Shown here: positions 6,203-13,016 of the stretch, piece by piece
How positions within the stretch are numbered: the first letter of the stretch is position 1
How the letters are laid out: every line of letters starts with the position of its first letter
Origin: an uncultured Pseudomonadales bacterium
Lineage (GTDB): Bacteria; Pseudomonadota; Gammaproteobacteria; Pseudomonadales; Porticoccaceae
NCBI GenBank assembly: GCA_937998635.1
Contig: CALLDA010000022.1
Coordinates: 1 to 13,286 of the forward strand
Direction of reading: 5' to 3'
Length of the DNA: 13,286 nucleotides
Made by a program: the position numbers and the translations under genes
The notes under the pieces: generated by a model
Seen by the model: only the letters and a program-made list of their open reading frames with translations
Databases searched by the model: none
What the model was told of the DNA's origin: nothing

Positions 6203-7714
6203 ATGCCTAAATCCTATGTTAAGCGCATCCTTGATGCGCGTATTTATGATCTTGCCGTAGAGACACCTATTGATGAAGCGCCCTTGCTGTCGGCGCGTTT
6301 GAATAATCATGTCCTACTCAAACGTGAAGATTTGCAGCCGGTTTTTTCATTCAAATTGCGCGGTGCGTACAACAAAATGTTGCAACTCAGTGAGGCTGAG
6401 CGTGATCGTGGTGTGGTGGCGGCATCGGCGGGCAATCATGCTCAGGGCCTGGCGTTAGCGGCAAAAAAAATGGCAGTAAAAGCGACCATTGTCATGCCAC
6501 GTACCACCCCGCAAATTAAAATTGACGCGGTCCGGTCTCACGGTGCTCGGGTTGTCTTGCATGGCGATACCTACGATGCTGCTTCTCAGCATGCTCATAA
6601 ACTGGTTGAAGACAAGGCCCTGGTTTATATCCATCCCTTCGATGATCCCGATGTTATCGCCGGGCAGGGCACCATTGCCGTCGAGATATTGCGTCAGTAT
6701 CCCGGTAAGCTCGATGCCATTTTTGTCCCCGTCGGCGGTGGAGGCTTATGTGCGGGCATAGCCGCCTATGTGAAGTATGTGCGGCCAGACATAAAAATAA
6801 TTGCTGTGGAATCTGATGATGCTGCCTGCCTTGCCGCCGCCATGGCTGCAGGGCGGCGTGTGCGTTTGAAAGAGGTGGGCCTATTTGCCGATGGCACCGC
6901 GGTGGCTCAGATCGGCAAAGAAACATTCCGCATACTTCGGGATACGGTGGATGAAGTCATTACCGTTAGCACCGATGAAATCTGTGCGGCGATTAAAGAC
7001 ACTTTTGACGATACCCGATCTATTTGCGAACCGTCGGGTGCATTAGGTATTGCCGGAATCAAGAAATATGTAGAGCAGACAGGTTGTGAGGACAGCACCT
7101 TGCTGGCCATTGATAGTGGCGCCAATATTAACTTTGATCGGCTGCGCTATATTTCTGAGCGTACGGAAATTGGTGAAAAGCGCGAAGCGGTGATCGCCGT
7201 CACCATTCCAGAAGCGCCGGGTAGTTTTAAGCGCTTTTGTGCGGCCCTCAGTCGGCGCATGGTCACCGAGTTTAATTACCGTTTTGCCGATAATGAAGAA
7301 GCGCACATATTTGTCGGAATTCAGGTGGAGTCCGATGCAGATCGTGATGCCATGGTCGAGGAGCTAGCCGCTAAAGGTTATTCGGTTAGGGATATGACCG
7401 ACAATGAGATGGCCAAACTGCATATTCGACATATGGTCGGTGGTCGCGCCCCCGAGCTTGATAATGAAATTGTCTATCGCTTTGAATTTCCGGAGCGCCC
7501 AGGGGCTTTGTCAAATTTTCTCGGCAAGCTGGGCGGGCGGTGGAATATTTCAATGTTTCACTATCGCAATCACGGCTCGGCTTATGGCCGGGTGCTGGTT
7601 GGCCTGCAGGTCCCGATGGAGGATAGGCGTGAAGTGCCGCGCTTTCTCGATTCTTTAGATTATCGTTGTGAAGAAGAGACCGCTAACGAGGCCTACCAGT
7701 TTTTTCTTAGCTAG
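6203..7714 (+). CDS. ilvA: Threonine ammonia-lyase (deaminase), biosynthetic
   Basis: A 503-residue PLP enzyme converting L-threonine to 2-oxobutanoate, the first committed step of isoleucine synthesis. The catalytic domain (about 1–320) shows the PLP lysine K51 in FSFKLRGAY, SAGNHAQG (75–82) and the phosphate-binding GGGGL (178–182). The C-terminal half contains two ACT-like regulatory domains, around 328–400 (AVTIPEAPGSFKRF) and 423–503 (RFEFPERPGALSNF), as in the feedback-controlled E. coli enzyme (514 residues). Family knowledge: isoleucine inhibits and valine counteracts through those domains. The start ATG 6203 has a poor ribosome-binding site, but the N-terminus aligns with homologues. 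It is divergent from rpiA, and its stop overlaps the stop of the convergent small membrane protein. Confidence 0.98.
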   Translation: MPKSYVKRILDARIYDLAVETPIDEAPLLSARLNNHVLLKREDLQPVFSFKLRGAYNKMLQLSEAERDRGVVAASAGNHAQGLALAAKKMAVKATIVMPRTTPQIKIDAVRSHGARVVLHGDTYDAASQHAHKLVEDKALVYIHPFDDPDVIAGQGTIAVEILRQYPGKLDAIFVPVGGGGLCAGIAAYVKYVRPDIKIIAVESDDAACLAAAMAAGRRVRLKEVGLFADGTAVAQIGKETFRILRDTVDEVITVSTDEICAAIKDTFDDTRSICEPSGALGIAGIKKYVEQTGCEDSTLLAIDSGANINFDRLRYISERTEIGEKREAVIAVTIPEAPGSFKRFCAALSRRMVTEFNYRFADNEEAHIFVGIQVESDADRDAMVEELAAKGYSVRDMTDNEMAKLHIRHMVGGRAPELDNEIVYRFEFPERPGALSNFLGKLGGRWNISMFHYRNHGSAYGRVLVGLQVPMEDRREVPRFLDSLDYRCEEETANEAYQFFLS

Positions 7715-8013
7715 TTACCAGGTTCTTGCAGGTTGTTCCCGCATCCTTTGCATAATTTTGGATTAGCGAAAATTACCGTCCCAAACCAGAAATGTGCAGG
7801 ATTAACCAAGGGTTGATAGCACTTGCTACAGCGACAAAAACAAGCGTTGCAGTTAGCGAAGAAAAACAACGTTAGAAAGATGCCGACTAAAGCTAACAGT
7901 AATGACGCGGCAATTGGTGGTAAGCGCTCGGTAAAACTTAGTCCGGCGAGGGCGAACAGCCAGGTCAGGGAAAGCCATGCAGTTATTCTTTTCCACTTCC
8001 TAAATTCTTCCAT
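7711..8013 (-). CDS. Small membrane protein with zinc-ribbon-like cysteines, function unknown
   Basis: I do not recognise a named family. The 100-residue product has two hydrophobic segments, about residues 11–27 and 33–53, followed by a cysteine-rich soluble tail. Four cysteines form C62-x2-C65 … C88-x2-C91, a pattern typical of zinc ribbons, with three more (C55, C58, C60) just before it. The N-terminus is basic (RKWKR), suggesting it faces the cytoplasm, which would put the metal-binding tail there too. The start ATG 8013 has no clear ribosome-binding site; no other methionine exists in the frame. It lies 28 nt downstream of pyk on the same strand and may be translated from the pyk transcript. 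Its stop and the ilvA stop overlap on CTAG. A coding gene is supported by its composition and its exact fit between neighbours, though homology was not tested. Confidence 0.7.
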   Translation of the reverse strand: MEEFRKWKRITAWLSLTWLFALAGLSFTERLPPIAASLLLALVGIFLTLFFFANCNACFCRCSKCYQPLVNPAHFWFGTVIFANPKLCKGCGNNLQEPGN

Positions 8014-8041
8014 GATTCAGTCTGGCGTCTATTAAAGAGAA

Positions 8042-9460
8042 CTAGGTCAGCTTTTGCAATTCACCCAAGCTGCGGATTTGTACAGAATCTACTCCCGGCC
8101 CGCTCAAGGTGTCGGATATAACAACGGCCTTATCATCGGCGGTGAAATCATCGCGCTTCAGTAAAGCACTTGCCGCCGTCGAAAGAATCTTGTCGGGATC
8201 GGGAGCGTAATCAATCACAAAGCTCAGCACATTGCGGTTTAGGATTAACTGACGATGGGTGCGCTCATCAAACGTGAAAGCACAAATGATTGGGGTTTGG
8301 GGATGGCAGTTAGTTATATAGTTAGCCATACGGCCGGTTTTGGTGGGCACGATAATGGCTTTGGCACCAATCGATTCTGCTAATTTAACGGCCGCTGCGG
8401 ACATTTCCTGTTTATCGGTATCCATCGTCAGGTTTTCGGTAAACATCAGGCCGCGACTTTTTTCAGTAGAGCGCGCGATTTTGTCGAGCATCTCTACACA
8501 GCGCACCGGGTATTTGCCGATGGTGGTCTCGCCGGACAGCATAATGGCGTCGGCTTCTTCATAAACTGCATTAGCGACATCCGTGACTTCAGCTCGGGTC
8601 GGTAGCGGGTTCTCTATCATCGACTCGAGCATATGGGTGGCAACAATCACCCGACGGCCGTGAATAGCACATTGCCGGACGATGCGCCGCTGAACCCGGG
8701 GTAGCACCTCGATGGCTATCTCGACACCGAGGTCACCTCTGGCGACCATAATGCCATCTGAGACCTCAATGATACTTTCAAGGTTGGTCAGGCCTTCCTG
8801 ATCTTCGATTTTGGCGATTATTTTGATTGTTTGGCCATCATCGGCTAAAAGTAGCTTAAGTTCGTCGATATCTTCCTTATTTCGAACGAATGATAATGCG
8901 ATGAAATCAACCCCGTATTTTTTTGCTAGCTCAATGTCTCTTTTGTCTTTTTCGGTAATAGCGGGCAAGTTAACGCGTATTCCAGGCAAGTTAACGTGTT
9001 TTTTACTTTTCAGTACGCCGCCGTCAACCACTCGGCACTTAATGATCGGCGGGTGTTTCTCCATGACTTCAAGGTTAATCAGGCCGTTATCGACCGTGAT
9101 CTTGTCGCCAACGTTCACATCATGGATGAGATCATCGTAGTTAACCTGGATTGAGCTGGCCTCGACATCCGCTGTGCCCCGGGCGACGACTGAGACCACA
9201 TCACCCGTGGTGAGGTTGAGGTCGCTGTTGCGATCACCGGTGCGAATTTCCGGACCCTGAGTATCGACCAGTATTGCGACAGCATGATCGAGAGTTTTGT
9301 TGAGGCTTTTTATACGTTCGATCACTGCGCCATGGAATTCGTGATCGCCGTGGGACATATTTAGGCGGGCCACGTTCATACCTGCATTCGCCAGCTGGGT
9401 GAGCATGTCGGTGGAGCTTGTCGCGGGCCCGATGGTGCAGATGATCTTGGTTTTTCTCAT
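8042..9460 (-). CDS. pyk: Pyruvate kinase
   Basis: A 472-residue glycolytic enzyme transferring phosphate from phosphoenolpyruvate to ADP. Active-site residues visible are R32 (ARLNMSHG), the signature IIAKIEDQEGL with K217, MVARGDLGVE with D243, and T275 in VATHMLESMIENP. The C-terminal effector domain starts near residue 350. Its phosphate loop reads PTKTGRMAN (372–380), which differs from the PykF loop (TQGGKSAR) that binds fructose 1,6-bisphosphate. It is somewhat closer to the SGR-type loop of PykA; a sugar-monophosphate effector is inference only. The helix segment SGETTIGKYPV (309–319) is canonical. The start ATG 9460 has a weak site. It lies 26 nt downstream of fau, hence probably shares its transcript, and is followed by the small membrane protein. 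Confidence 0.97.
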   Translation of the reverse strand: MRKTKIICTIGPATSSTDMLTQLANAGMNVARLNMSHGDHEFHGAVIERIKSLNKTLDHAVAILVDTQGPEIRTGDRNSDLNLTTGDVVSVVARGTADVEASSIQVNYDDLIHDVNVGDKITVDNGLINLEVMEKHPPIIKCRVVDGGVLKSKKHVNLPGIRVNLPAITEKDKRDIELAKKYGVDFIALSFVRNKEDIDELKLLLADDGQTIKIIAKIEDQEGLTNLESIIEVSDGIMVARGDLGVEIAIEVLPRVQRRIVRQCAIHGRRVIVATHMLESMIENPLPTRAEVTDVANAVYEEADAIMLSGETTIGKYPVRCVEMLDKIARSTEKSRGLMFTENLTMDTDKQEMSAAAVKLAESIGAKAIIVPTKTGRMANYITNCHPQTPIICAFTFDERTHRQLILNRNVLSFVIDYAPDPDKILSTAASALLKRDDFTADDKAVVISDTLSGPGVDSVQIRSLGELQKLT

Positions 9461-9486
9461 GGTGGCTTATGTCCGGCTAGGGGTGC

Positions 9487-10086
9487 TTATCCGATGATGA
9501 TCAGTTCTTTTTCTGTAGCAATTGCGTCCATAGGCATGTCCCAGGTCGATCGCTCCAGGCTATCGACCTCCTGGCAGCTGTGTGCCAATCCGATCAGCAG
9601 GGGTTTGCGAATGCTGCTATTGGTCAGCGTTCGGTCATAGTAGCCGCCGCCCATACCGAGGCGGGTTCCGGCCCGGTCAAAAGCAACCAGGGGCATAAAA
9701 ATAATATCCAGTGTCCAGGGCGGTGCAATATGGTGGTCGATGAGTTGCGGTTCCTCGATGCCAAATCGATTTTTTACTAATGTGCTCGTGGTCAGATACC
9801 TGACGAAATGCAGCTGATTGTTTTTAAGGGGATCGAGCACGGGTAAATAACAGGCTTTGCCTTTTTCTATGGCGTCTTCTAGAAGCGGCTTGGGGTCAGC
9901 CTCACCATCGTTTTTCAGATAGAAGGCTATTCTTTGCGCCTTGCAGTAGGAGGGGAAGCCTTTGAGTAAGTCAGCCAGGGCATCGCCAGTGTATCTTTGT
10001 TGGTCATCAGTGAGGGCTCGCCGCTTTTGGCGCATGGCCTGGCGGAGTGCTTGCTTCGAATCTAAAGGTGTCGATGTGTTTTGCAT
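9487..10086 (-). CDS. fau: 5-formyltetrahydrofolate cyclo-ligase
   Basis: A 199-residue enzyme (also called YgfA or MTHFS) that converts 5-formyl-THF to 5,10-methenyl-THF with ATP. It recycles the inactive folate that accumulates as a by-product of serine hydroxymethyltransferase. The diagnostic RLGMGGGYYDR motif is at 142–152. The N-terminal basic helix (LRQAMRQKRRAL) with ATP-contacting Lys/Arg and the DMPMDAIAT segment (183–191) also fit the family. It starts only about 20 nt after the predicted 3' end of 6S RNA, the classical ssrS–fau arrangement in which both come from one precursor. The start ATG lacks a strong ribosome-binding site. In E. coli Fau has been linked to persistence and biofilm; no evidence for that is visible here. 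Confidence 0.96.
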   Translation of the reverse strand: MQNTSTPLDSKQALRQAMRQKRRALTDDQQRYTGDALADLLKGFPSYCKAQRIAFYLKNDGEADPKPLLEDAIEKGKACYLPVLDPLKNNQLHFVRYLTTSTLVKNRFGIEEPQLIDHHIAPPWTLDIIFMPLVAFDRAGTRLGMGGGYYDRTLTNSSIRKPLLIGLAHSCQEVDSLERSTWDMPMDAIATEKELIIIG

Positions 10087-10106
10087 GTGGGGGTTTCAGG
10101 TGGGTA

Positions 10107-10277
10107 AAGTCCCCGGAGGTGCCGCCGTCGACGTGGCCTTGAACCGAAAGGTTCAAGGTGGGTATCTCCGTGGCGCATCAGGCTTTCCGTCAAGCGGACA
10201 TGCACAACAGCGTCGGCAGAAATTCCCGGGGTGGTATTATCGGTCAAGGACTTTTCGACTAGCCTGCACTCCAGGTT
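10107..10277 (-). ncRNA. ssrS: 6S RNA
   Basis: About 171 nt, placed between zapA and fau as in most Gammaproteobacteria. 6S RNA mimics an open promoter and sequesters sigma70 RNA polymerase in stationary phase. The 5' end CCTGGAG pairs with CTCCGGG near the 3' end, followed by TGC/GCA across a one-base bulge, giving the closing stem. The conserved bubble strand reads CCTTGACCGATAATACCAC, close to the E. coli sequence around its position 44. The strongest landmark is the hairpin CCTTGAACC–TTTC–GGTTCAAGG (10158→10137), a perfect 9-bp stem almost identical to E. coli. The stretch GACGGCGGCACCTCC then matches the 3' end. Ends are estimated from the promoter and closing stem and may be off by several bases. 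Confidence 0.93.
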
Positions 10278-10282
10278 GAGGC

Positions 10283-10288
10283 ATTATA
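10283..10288 (-). promoter_or_regulatory. -10 box of the 6S RNA promoter
   Basis: Read leftward, TATAAT (10288→10283) sits 6 bases before the first base of the predicted closing stem, so transcription starting at 10276–10277 fits the RNA well. The -35 region (CACAAT at 17 nt) is poor. A longer zapA read-through precursor is also possible. Confidence 0.6.
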
Positions 10289-10342
10289 ACCTAGAGATAA
10301 TGACGATTGTGTTTCTGCTTTCAGGGCTTTCTGACGAAAGGG

Positions 10343-10639
10343 CTAGGTCAGGGTTTTTAGCGCGCTGCTTAATTTTCGATCAATACGCAATAAATCTTTT
10401 TTTCCAGCCCGGTTTGCTGAGGCTTTGGATTCGGCTTTGAGTAAGTCGTAGGCCAGGTTCAGAGCAACCATGACCGCGGTGCGTTCGAGGCCGATGACAT
10501 TGCCGGATTTACGAACTTCGCGCATACGCTCATCTAGTGCCTGGGCGGACTGTAGCAAACCGGCTTTCTCTTCAGGGGGGCATTGTACCTGGTACTCTTT
10601 GTCGAGTATTCGAACCTGTACTGTTTCAGGGTTTGTCAA
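10343..10639 (-). CDS. zapA: Cell division protein ZapA
   Basis: A 98-residue FtsZ-ring-associated protein that bundles FtsZ filaments at midcell. The N-terminal β-strands TVQVRILDKEYQVQCPPEEK (6–25) and the later segment AVMVALNLAYDLL (55–67) match the family. The C-terminal coiled coil is slightly short compared with E. coli (109 residues). The start is TTG at 10639: no in-frame ATG or GTG exists between it and the upstream stop at 10658–10660, and the next methionine is residue 39. AAGG lies eight bases upstream. It begins four bases after the stop of the ZapB-like gene, so the two are tightly coupled, and 6S RNA follows downstream. Confidence 0.95.
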   Translation of the reverse strand: MTNPETVQVRILDKEYQVQCPPEEKAGLLQSAQALDERMREVRKSGNVIGLERTAVMVALNLAYDLLKAESKASANRAGKKDLLRIDRKLSSALKTLT

Positions 10640-10643
10640 GTCG

Positions 10644-10853
10644 CTAGCCTTCGGGGTTTAGGGCTTTTAAACGAGCGATCATGCTTTCGACTCGATTACG
10701 TGCCTGTTCATTTTTTTCGAGCAACTGGCCTCGTTCGCGTACTAAACCGGATTCGCGATCACGCAAAGCGGCATTTTCCTGCTGCAAGCGACTCGCCAGC
10801 TCCACCAGTTGGTCGATTTTCTGTTCCAGGCCATCTATCGAGTCAGTAGTCAT
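10644..10853 (-). CDS. TIGR02449-family ZapB-like coiled-coil protein
   Basis: A 69-residue, almost entirely helical protein with heptad-like spacing of Leu/Ile/Val from about residue 8 to 64 (LEQKIDQLVELASRLQQENA). This is the small coiled coil that precedes zapA in pseudomonads and relatives, described as TIGR02449. It resembles ZapB, the partner that links ZapA to the nucleoid-terminus protein MatP in E. coli, but equivalence is inference from size, coiled coil and position. The start ATG 10853 has no obvious ribosome-binding site. It is the first gene of the leftward block and is preceded by a good sigma70 promoter. Confidence 0.88.
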   Translation of the reverse strand: MTTDSIDGLEQKIDQLVELASRLQQENAALRDRESGLVRERGQLLEKNEQARNRVESMIARLKALNPEG

Positions 10854-10914
10854 AGTCGTCGCAGTGTTTAGTTGTGTGAACGCGTTTCAGCTTGAACATG
10901 TGCTATTTGAGGGT

Positions 10915-10943
10915 ACTATATTGCGCTTGGCGGAGCGGGTCAA
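10915..10943 (-). promoter_or_regulatory. Sigma70 promoter for the zapB-like–zapA block
   Basis: Read leftward, TTGACC (10943→10938) and TATAGT (10920→10915) are separated by exactly 17 nt. Each is one base off consensus. Transcription would start near 10908, leaving a leader of about 55 nt before the ZapB-like gene. This is the best promoter in the window. Confidence 0.65.
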
Positions 10944-11071
10944 TAATCTTAATTTTGTTTCGAGAAGTAGACCTATATTTTATTGTTAGTCATAGGTTTT
11001 CATGGCTAAGACATTGCTCGTTATAAGTTGTTGAGCACTGCGGGTGCGGGGCTCAATCAAGAGGATTTACT

Positions 11072-11626
11072 GTGGCCCTGGATTTTGACGAATGCTGCCA
11101 TGAGCTGCTGGTTCATGGCATAGACACTACGCCCTCCGACCTGCAGGGAGGTCTATACGGGCGTATGTGCGGCGGGCAGGGTTTTGAAGAGCAGGATCTG
11201 CTGGCATTTTTTGCTGAATTAATCGACGTTTCGTCGTCGAGCCTAACTGCGATAAAAGACATGCTTAGCAAGATATACCAAAGTACAGTCGCTCAGATAG
11301 GGGCTGAGCAAGGTCTGGTCGAGCTTTTGCTTCCCGATGATGAAGAGGCCATGTCAGAGCGAATAGAGGCTCTGGCGTGCTGGTGCCAGAGCTATCTCTC
11401 CGGTCTGGGCTTGTCGGGTTTGTCCGGCGAGACAAATCTTGCGCCGGATGTGGCTGAGGCAATGCGCGATCTCGCCGCGATTGCTCTGGTTGACCCGAAC
11501 AGTGAGCAAGAAGAAGATGATGAAGCCAGCTTTGTCGAGCTGGTAGAGTTTGTGAGAGTAGCCTCAAGCCTGATCCACGTCGAGTTGGCCCATATGATGT
11601 CTGCGCCGACCAAAGCTAAACATTAG
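11072..11626 (+). CDS. ygfB: UPF0149 family protein YgfB
   Basis: A 184-residue cytoplasmic α-helical protein of the YgfB/UPF0149 family (E. coli about 192 residues). Family landmarks are the N-terminal SDLQGGLYGRMCGG (22–35), LPDDEEAMSERIEALACWC (87–105) with the adjacent YLSGLGLSG, and the acidic C-terminal half leading to ELVEFVRVASSLIHVEL. The start is GTG at 11072, supported by GAGGA six bases upstream. Ten bases separate its stop from pepP, so they form an operon with ubiH. In Pseudomonas aeruginosa, YgfB has been reported to repress an anhydromuramyl amidase gene and so affect β-lactam resistance; whether this applies here is unknown. Confidence 0.95.
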   Translation: MALDFDECCHELLVHGIDTTPSDLQGGLYGRMCGGQGFEEQDLLAFFAELIDVSSSSLTAIKDMLSKIYQSTVAQIGAEQGLVELLLPDDEEAMSERIEALACWCQSYLSGLGLSGLSGETNLAPDVAEAMRDLAAIALVDPNSEQEEDDEASFVELVEFVRVASSLIHVELAHMMSAPTKAKH

Positions 11627-11636
11627 AGATGACATA

Positions 11637-12947
11637 ATGATCACCAGTAAAGAATTTGCTCGCCGCCGCCGCGACTTGATGTCGATGATGGAAAAAAACA
11701 GTATCGCCATTATTACCGCCGCGCCGGAGCGGGTGCGCAGTCGGGATACCCATTTTCCCTACCGTCAGGACAGTGATTTTCACTATTTAACGGGTTTCCC
11801 TGAGCCTGAAGCGGTGTTAGTGCTGGTGCCTGGGCGAGCGCAGGGGCAATTTATATTGTTTTGCCGGGATCGAGATCGTAGCCGTGAAATCTGGGACGGC
11901 TACCGCGCTGGACCTGCCGGAGCCTGTGATGATTATGGTGCCGAGGATGCTTTTCCAATTGCTGATATCGACGATATTTTGCCAGGCCTAATCGAAGGTC
12001 GAGAGCGAGTTTATTACGCCGTGGGCAAGGATAGGGATTTTGACCAGCACCTTATGACCTGGGTCAACGATATCCGGGCACGGGCGCGTACGGGAGCAGT
12101 ACCCCCCGGTGAGTTCGTTGATCTCGACCATCTACTGCACGAAATGCGGCTGTTTAAAAAACCCGCCGAAGTGAAGCTGATGCGTAAAGCGGGCAAGATT
12201 TCGGCGGAGGCTCACGTTCGGGCTATGAAGGCCGTGAGTCCCGGTATGTCGGAGTATCAATTGCAGGCAGAAATCGAGCATGAATTTTCTCGTGCGGGAG
12301 CGAGCTTCCCCGCTTATTCCTCAATTGTCGGTGGTGGCAACAACGGCTGTATCCTGCATTATGTGGAGAATAACAGTGTCCTGGACGACGGTGATCTGGT
12401 ACTGATTGATGCAGGCTGCGAATACCAGCACTATGCCGCCGATATCACCCGCACTTTTCCGGTGAACGGCGTGTTCACGCCTGAACAAAAAGCCATCTAC
12501 GAATTGGTGCTGGATGCGCAACTGGCCGCGATTGATGCTATTCAGGCGGGCAGTCATTGGGACAAGCCCCACCAGGTAACGGTAGAGATTATTACTGCGG
12601 GACTGGTGGAACTAGGTCTGCTCAAGGGCAAAGTCCCTGAGCTCATCGAAAAAGGCGCGTATACCGACTTTTATATGCACCGGGCTGGGCACTGGCTGGG
12701 TATGGATGTCCACGACGTCGGTGATTACAAAGTCGATAACCAATGGCGCATGCTCGAACCCGGTATGGTGATGACGGTGGAGCCAGGTATTTATATTGCG
12801 CCCGATAACACCAGGGTCGCCAAAAAATGGCGGGGCATAGGCATCCGCATTGAGGACGACGTTTTAATTACTCGCAAGGGTATTGAAGTATTAACGGCGG
12901 GTGTACCCAAGACTGTTGCCGATATCGAAGCGCTAATGGCGGGTTAG
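11637..12947 (+). CDS. pepP: Xaa-Pro aminopeptidase II
   Basis: A 436-residue metalloenzyme removing the N-terminal residue from peptides with proline in the second position. The N-terminal creatinase-like domain (about 1–165, with FPYRQDSDFHYLTGFPEPEA) precedes a pita-bread catalytic domain. The dinuclear manganese ligands are all present: D258 (LIDAGC), D269 (ADITRT), H352 (AGHWLGMDVHD), E382 (VEPGIYI) and E406 (IRIEDDVL). Length equals the E. coli protein to within a few residues. ATG 11637 lies 10 bases after ygfB. Its last codons and stop fall inside a 12-bp tandem repeat. In E. coli the same ygfB–pepP–ubiH–ubiI order is seen. Confidence 0.97.
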   Translation: MITSKEFARRRRDLMSMMEKNSIAIITAAPERVRSRDTHFPYRQDSDFHYLTGFPEPEAVLVLVPGRAQGQFILFCRDRDRSREIWDGYRAGPAGACDDYGAEDAFPIADIDDILPGLIEGRERVYYAVGKDRDFDQHLMTWVNDIRARARTGAVPPGEFVDLDHLLHEMRLFKKPAEVKLMRKAGKISAEAHVRAMKAVSPGMSEYQLQAEIEHEFSRAGASFPAYSSIVGGGNNGCILHYVENNSVLDDGDLVLIDAGCEYQHYAADITRTFPVNGVFTPEQKAIYELVLDAQLAAIDAIQAGSHWDKPHQVTVEIITAGLVELGLLKGKVPELIEKGAYTDFYMHRAGHWLGMDVHDVGDYKVDNQWRMLEPGMVMTVEPGIYIAPDNTRVAKKWRGIGIRIEDDVLITRKGIEVLTAGVPKTVADIEALMAG

Positions 12948-12989
12948 CAACACGGTTAACGACAGGGTTAACTATAGTGTTAACACCAG
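12942..12989 (+). repeat. Four degenerate 12-bp tandem repeats across the pepP stop
   Basis: Four successive 12-base units begin at 12942, 12954, 12966 and 12978: GGTTAGCAACAC, GGTTAACGACAG, GGTTAACTATAG and TGTTAACACCAG. The last three each contain the palindrome GTTAAC, spaced exactly 12 bases. The first unit includes the pepP stop codon. The array fills most of the 69-nt gap before ubiH and has no hairpin-plus-T-tract, so it is not a terminator. Confidence 0.8.
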
Positions 12990-13016
12990 GGCCGAGCAGT
13001 CAATGACGATAGATAA

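Noticed and set aside
10320..10345. Terminator after zapA
   Set aside because: Only a 5-bp CTTTC/GAAAG stem with a four-base loop and no U tract; read-through into 6S RNA is as likely.
10062..10440. Open frames on both strands across the 6S RNA region
   Set aside because: The region folds and aligns as 6S RNA; the frames have no protein similarity I recognise and break at the RNA boundaries.
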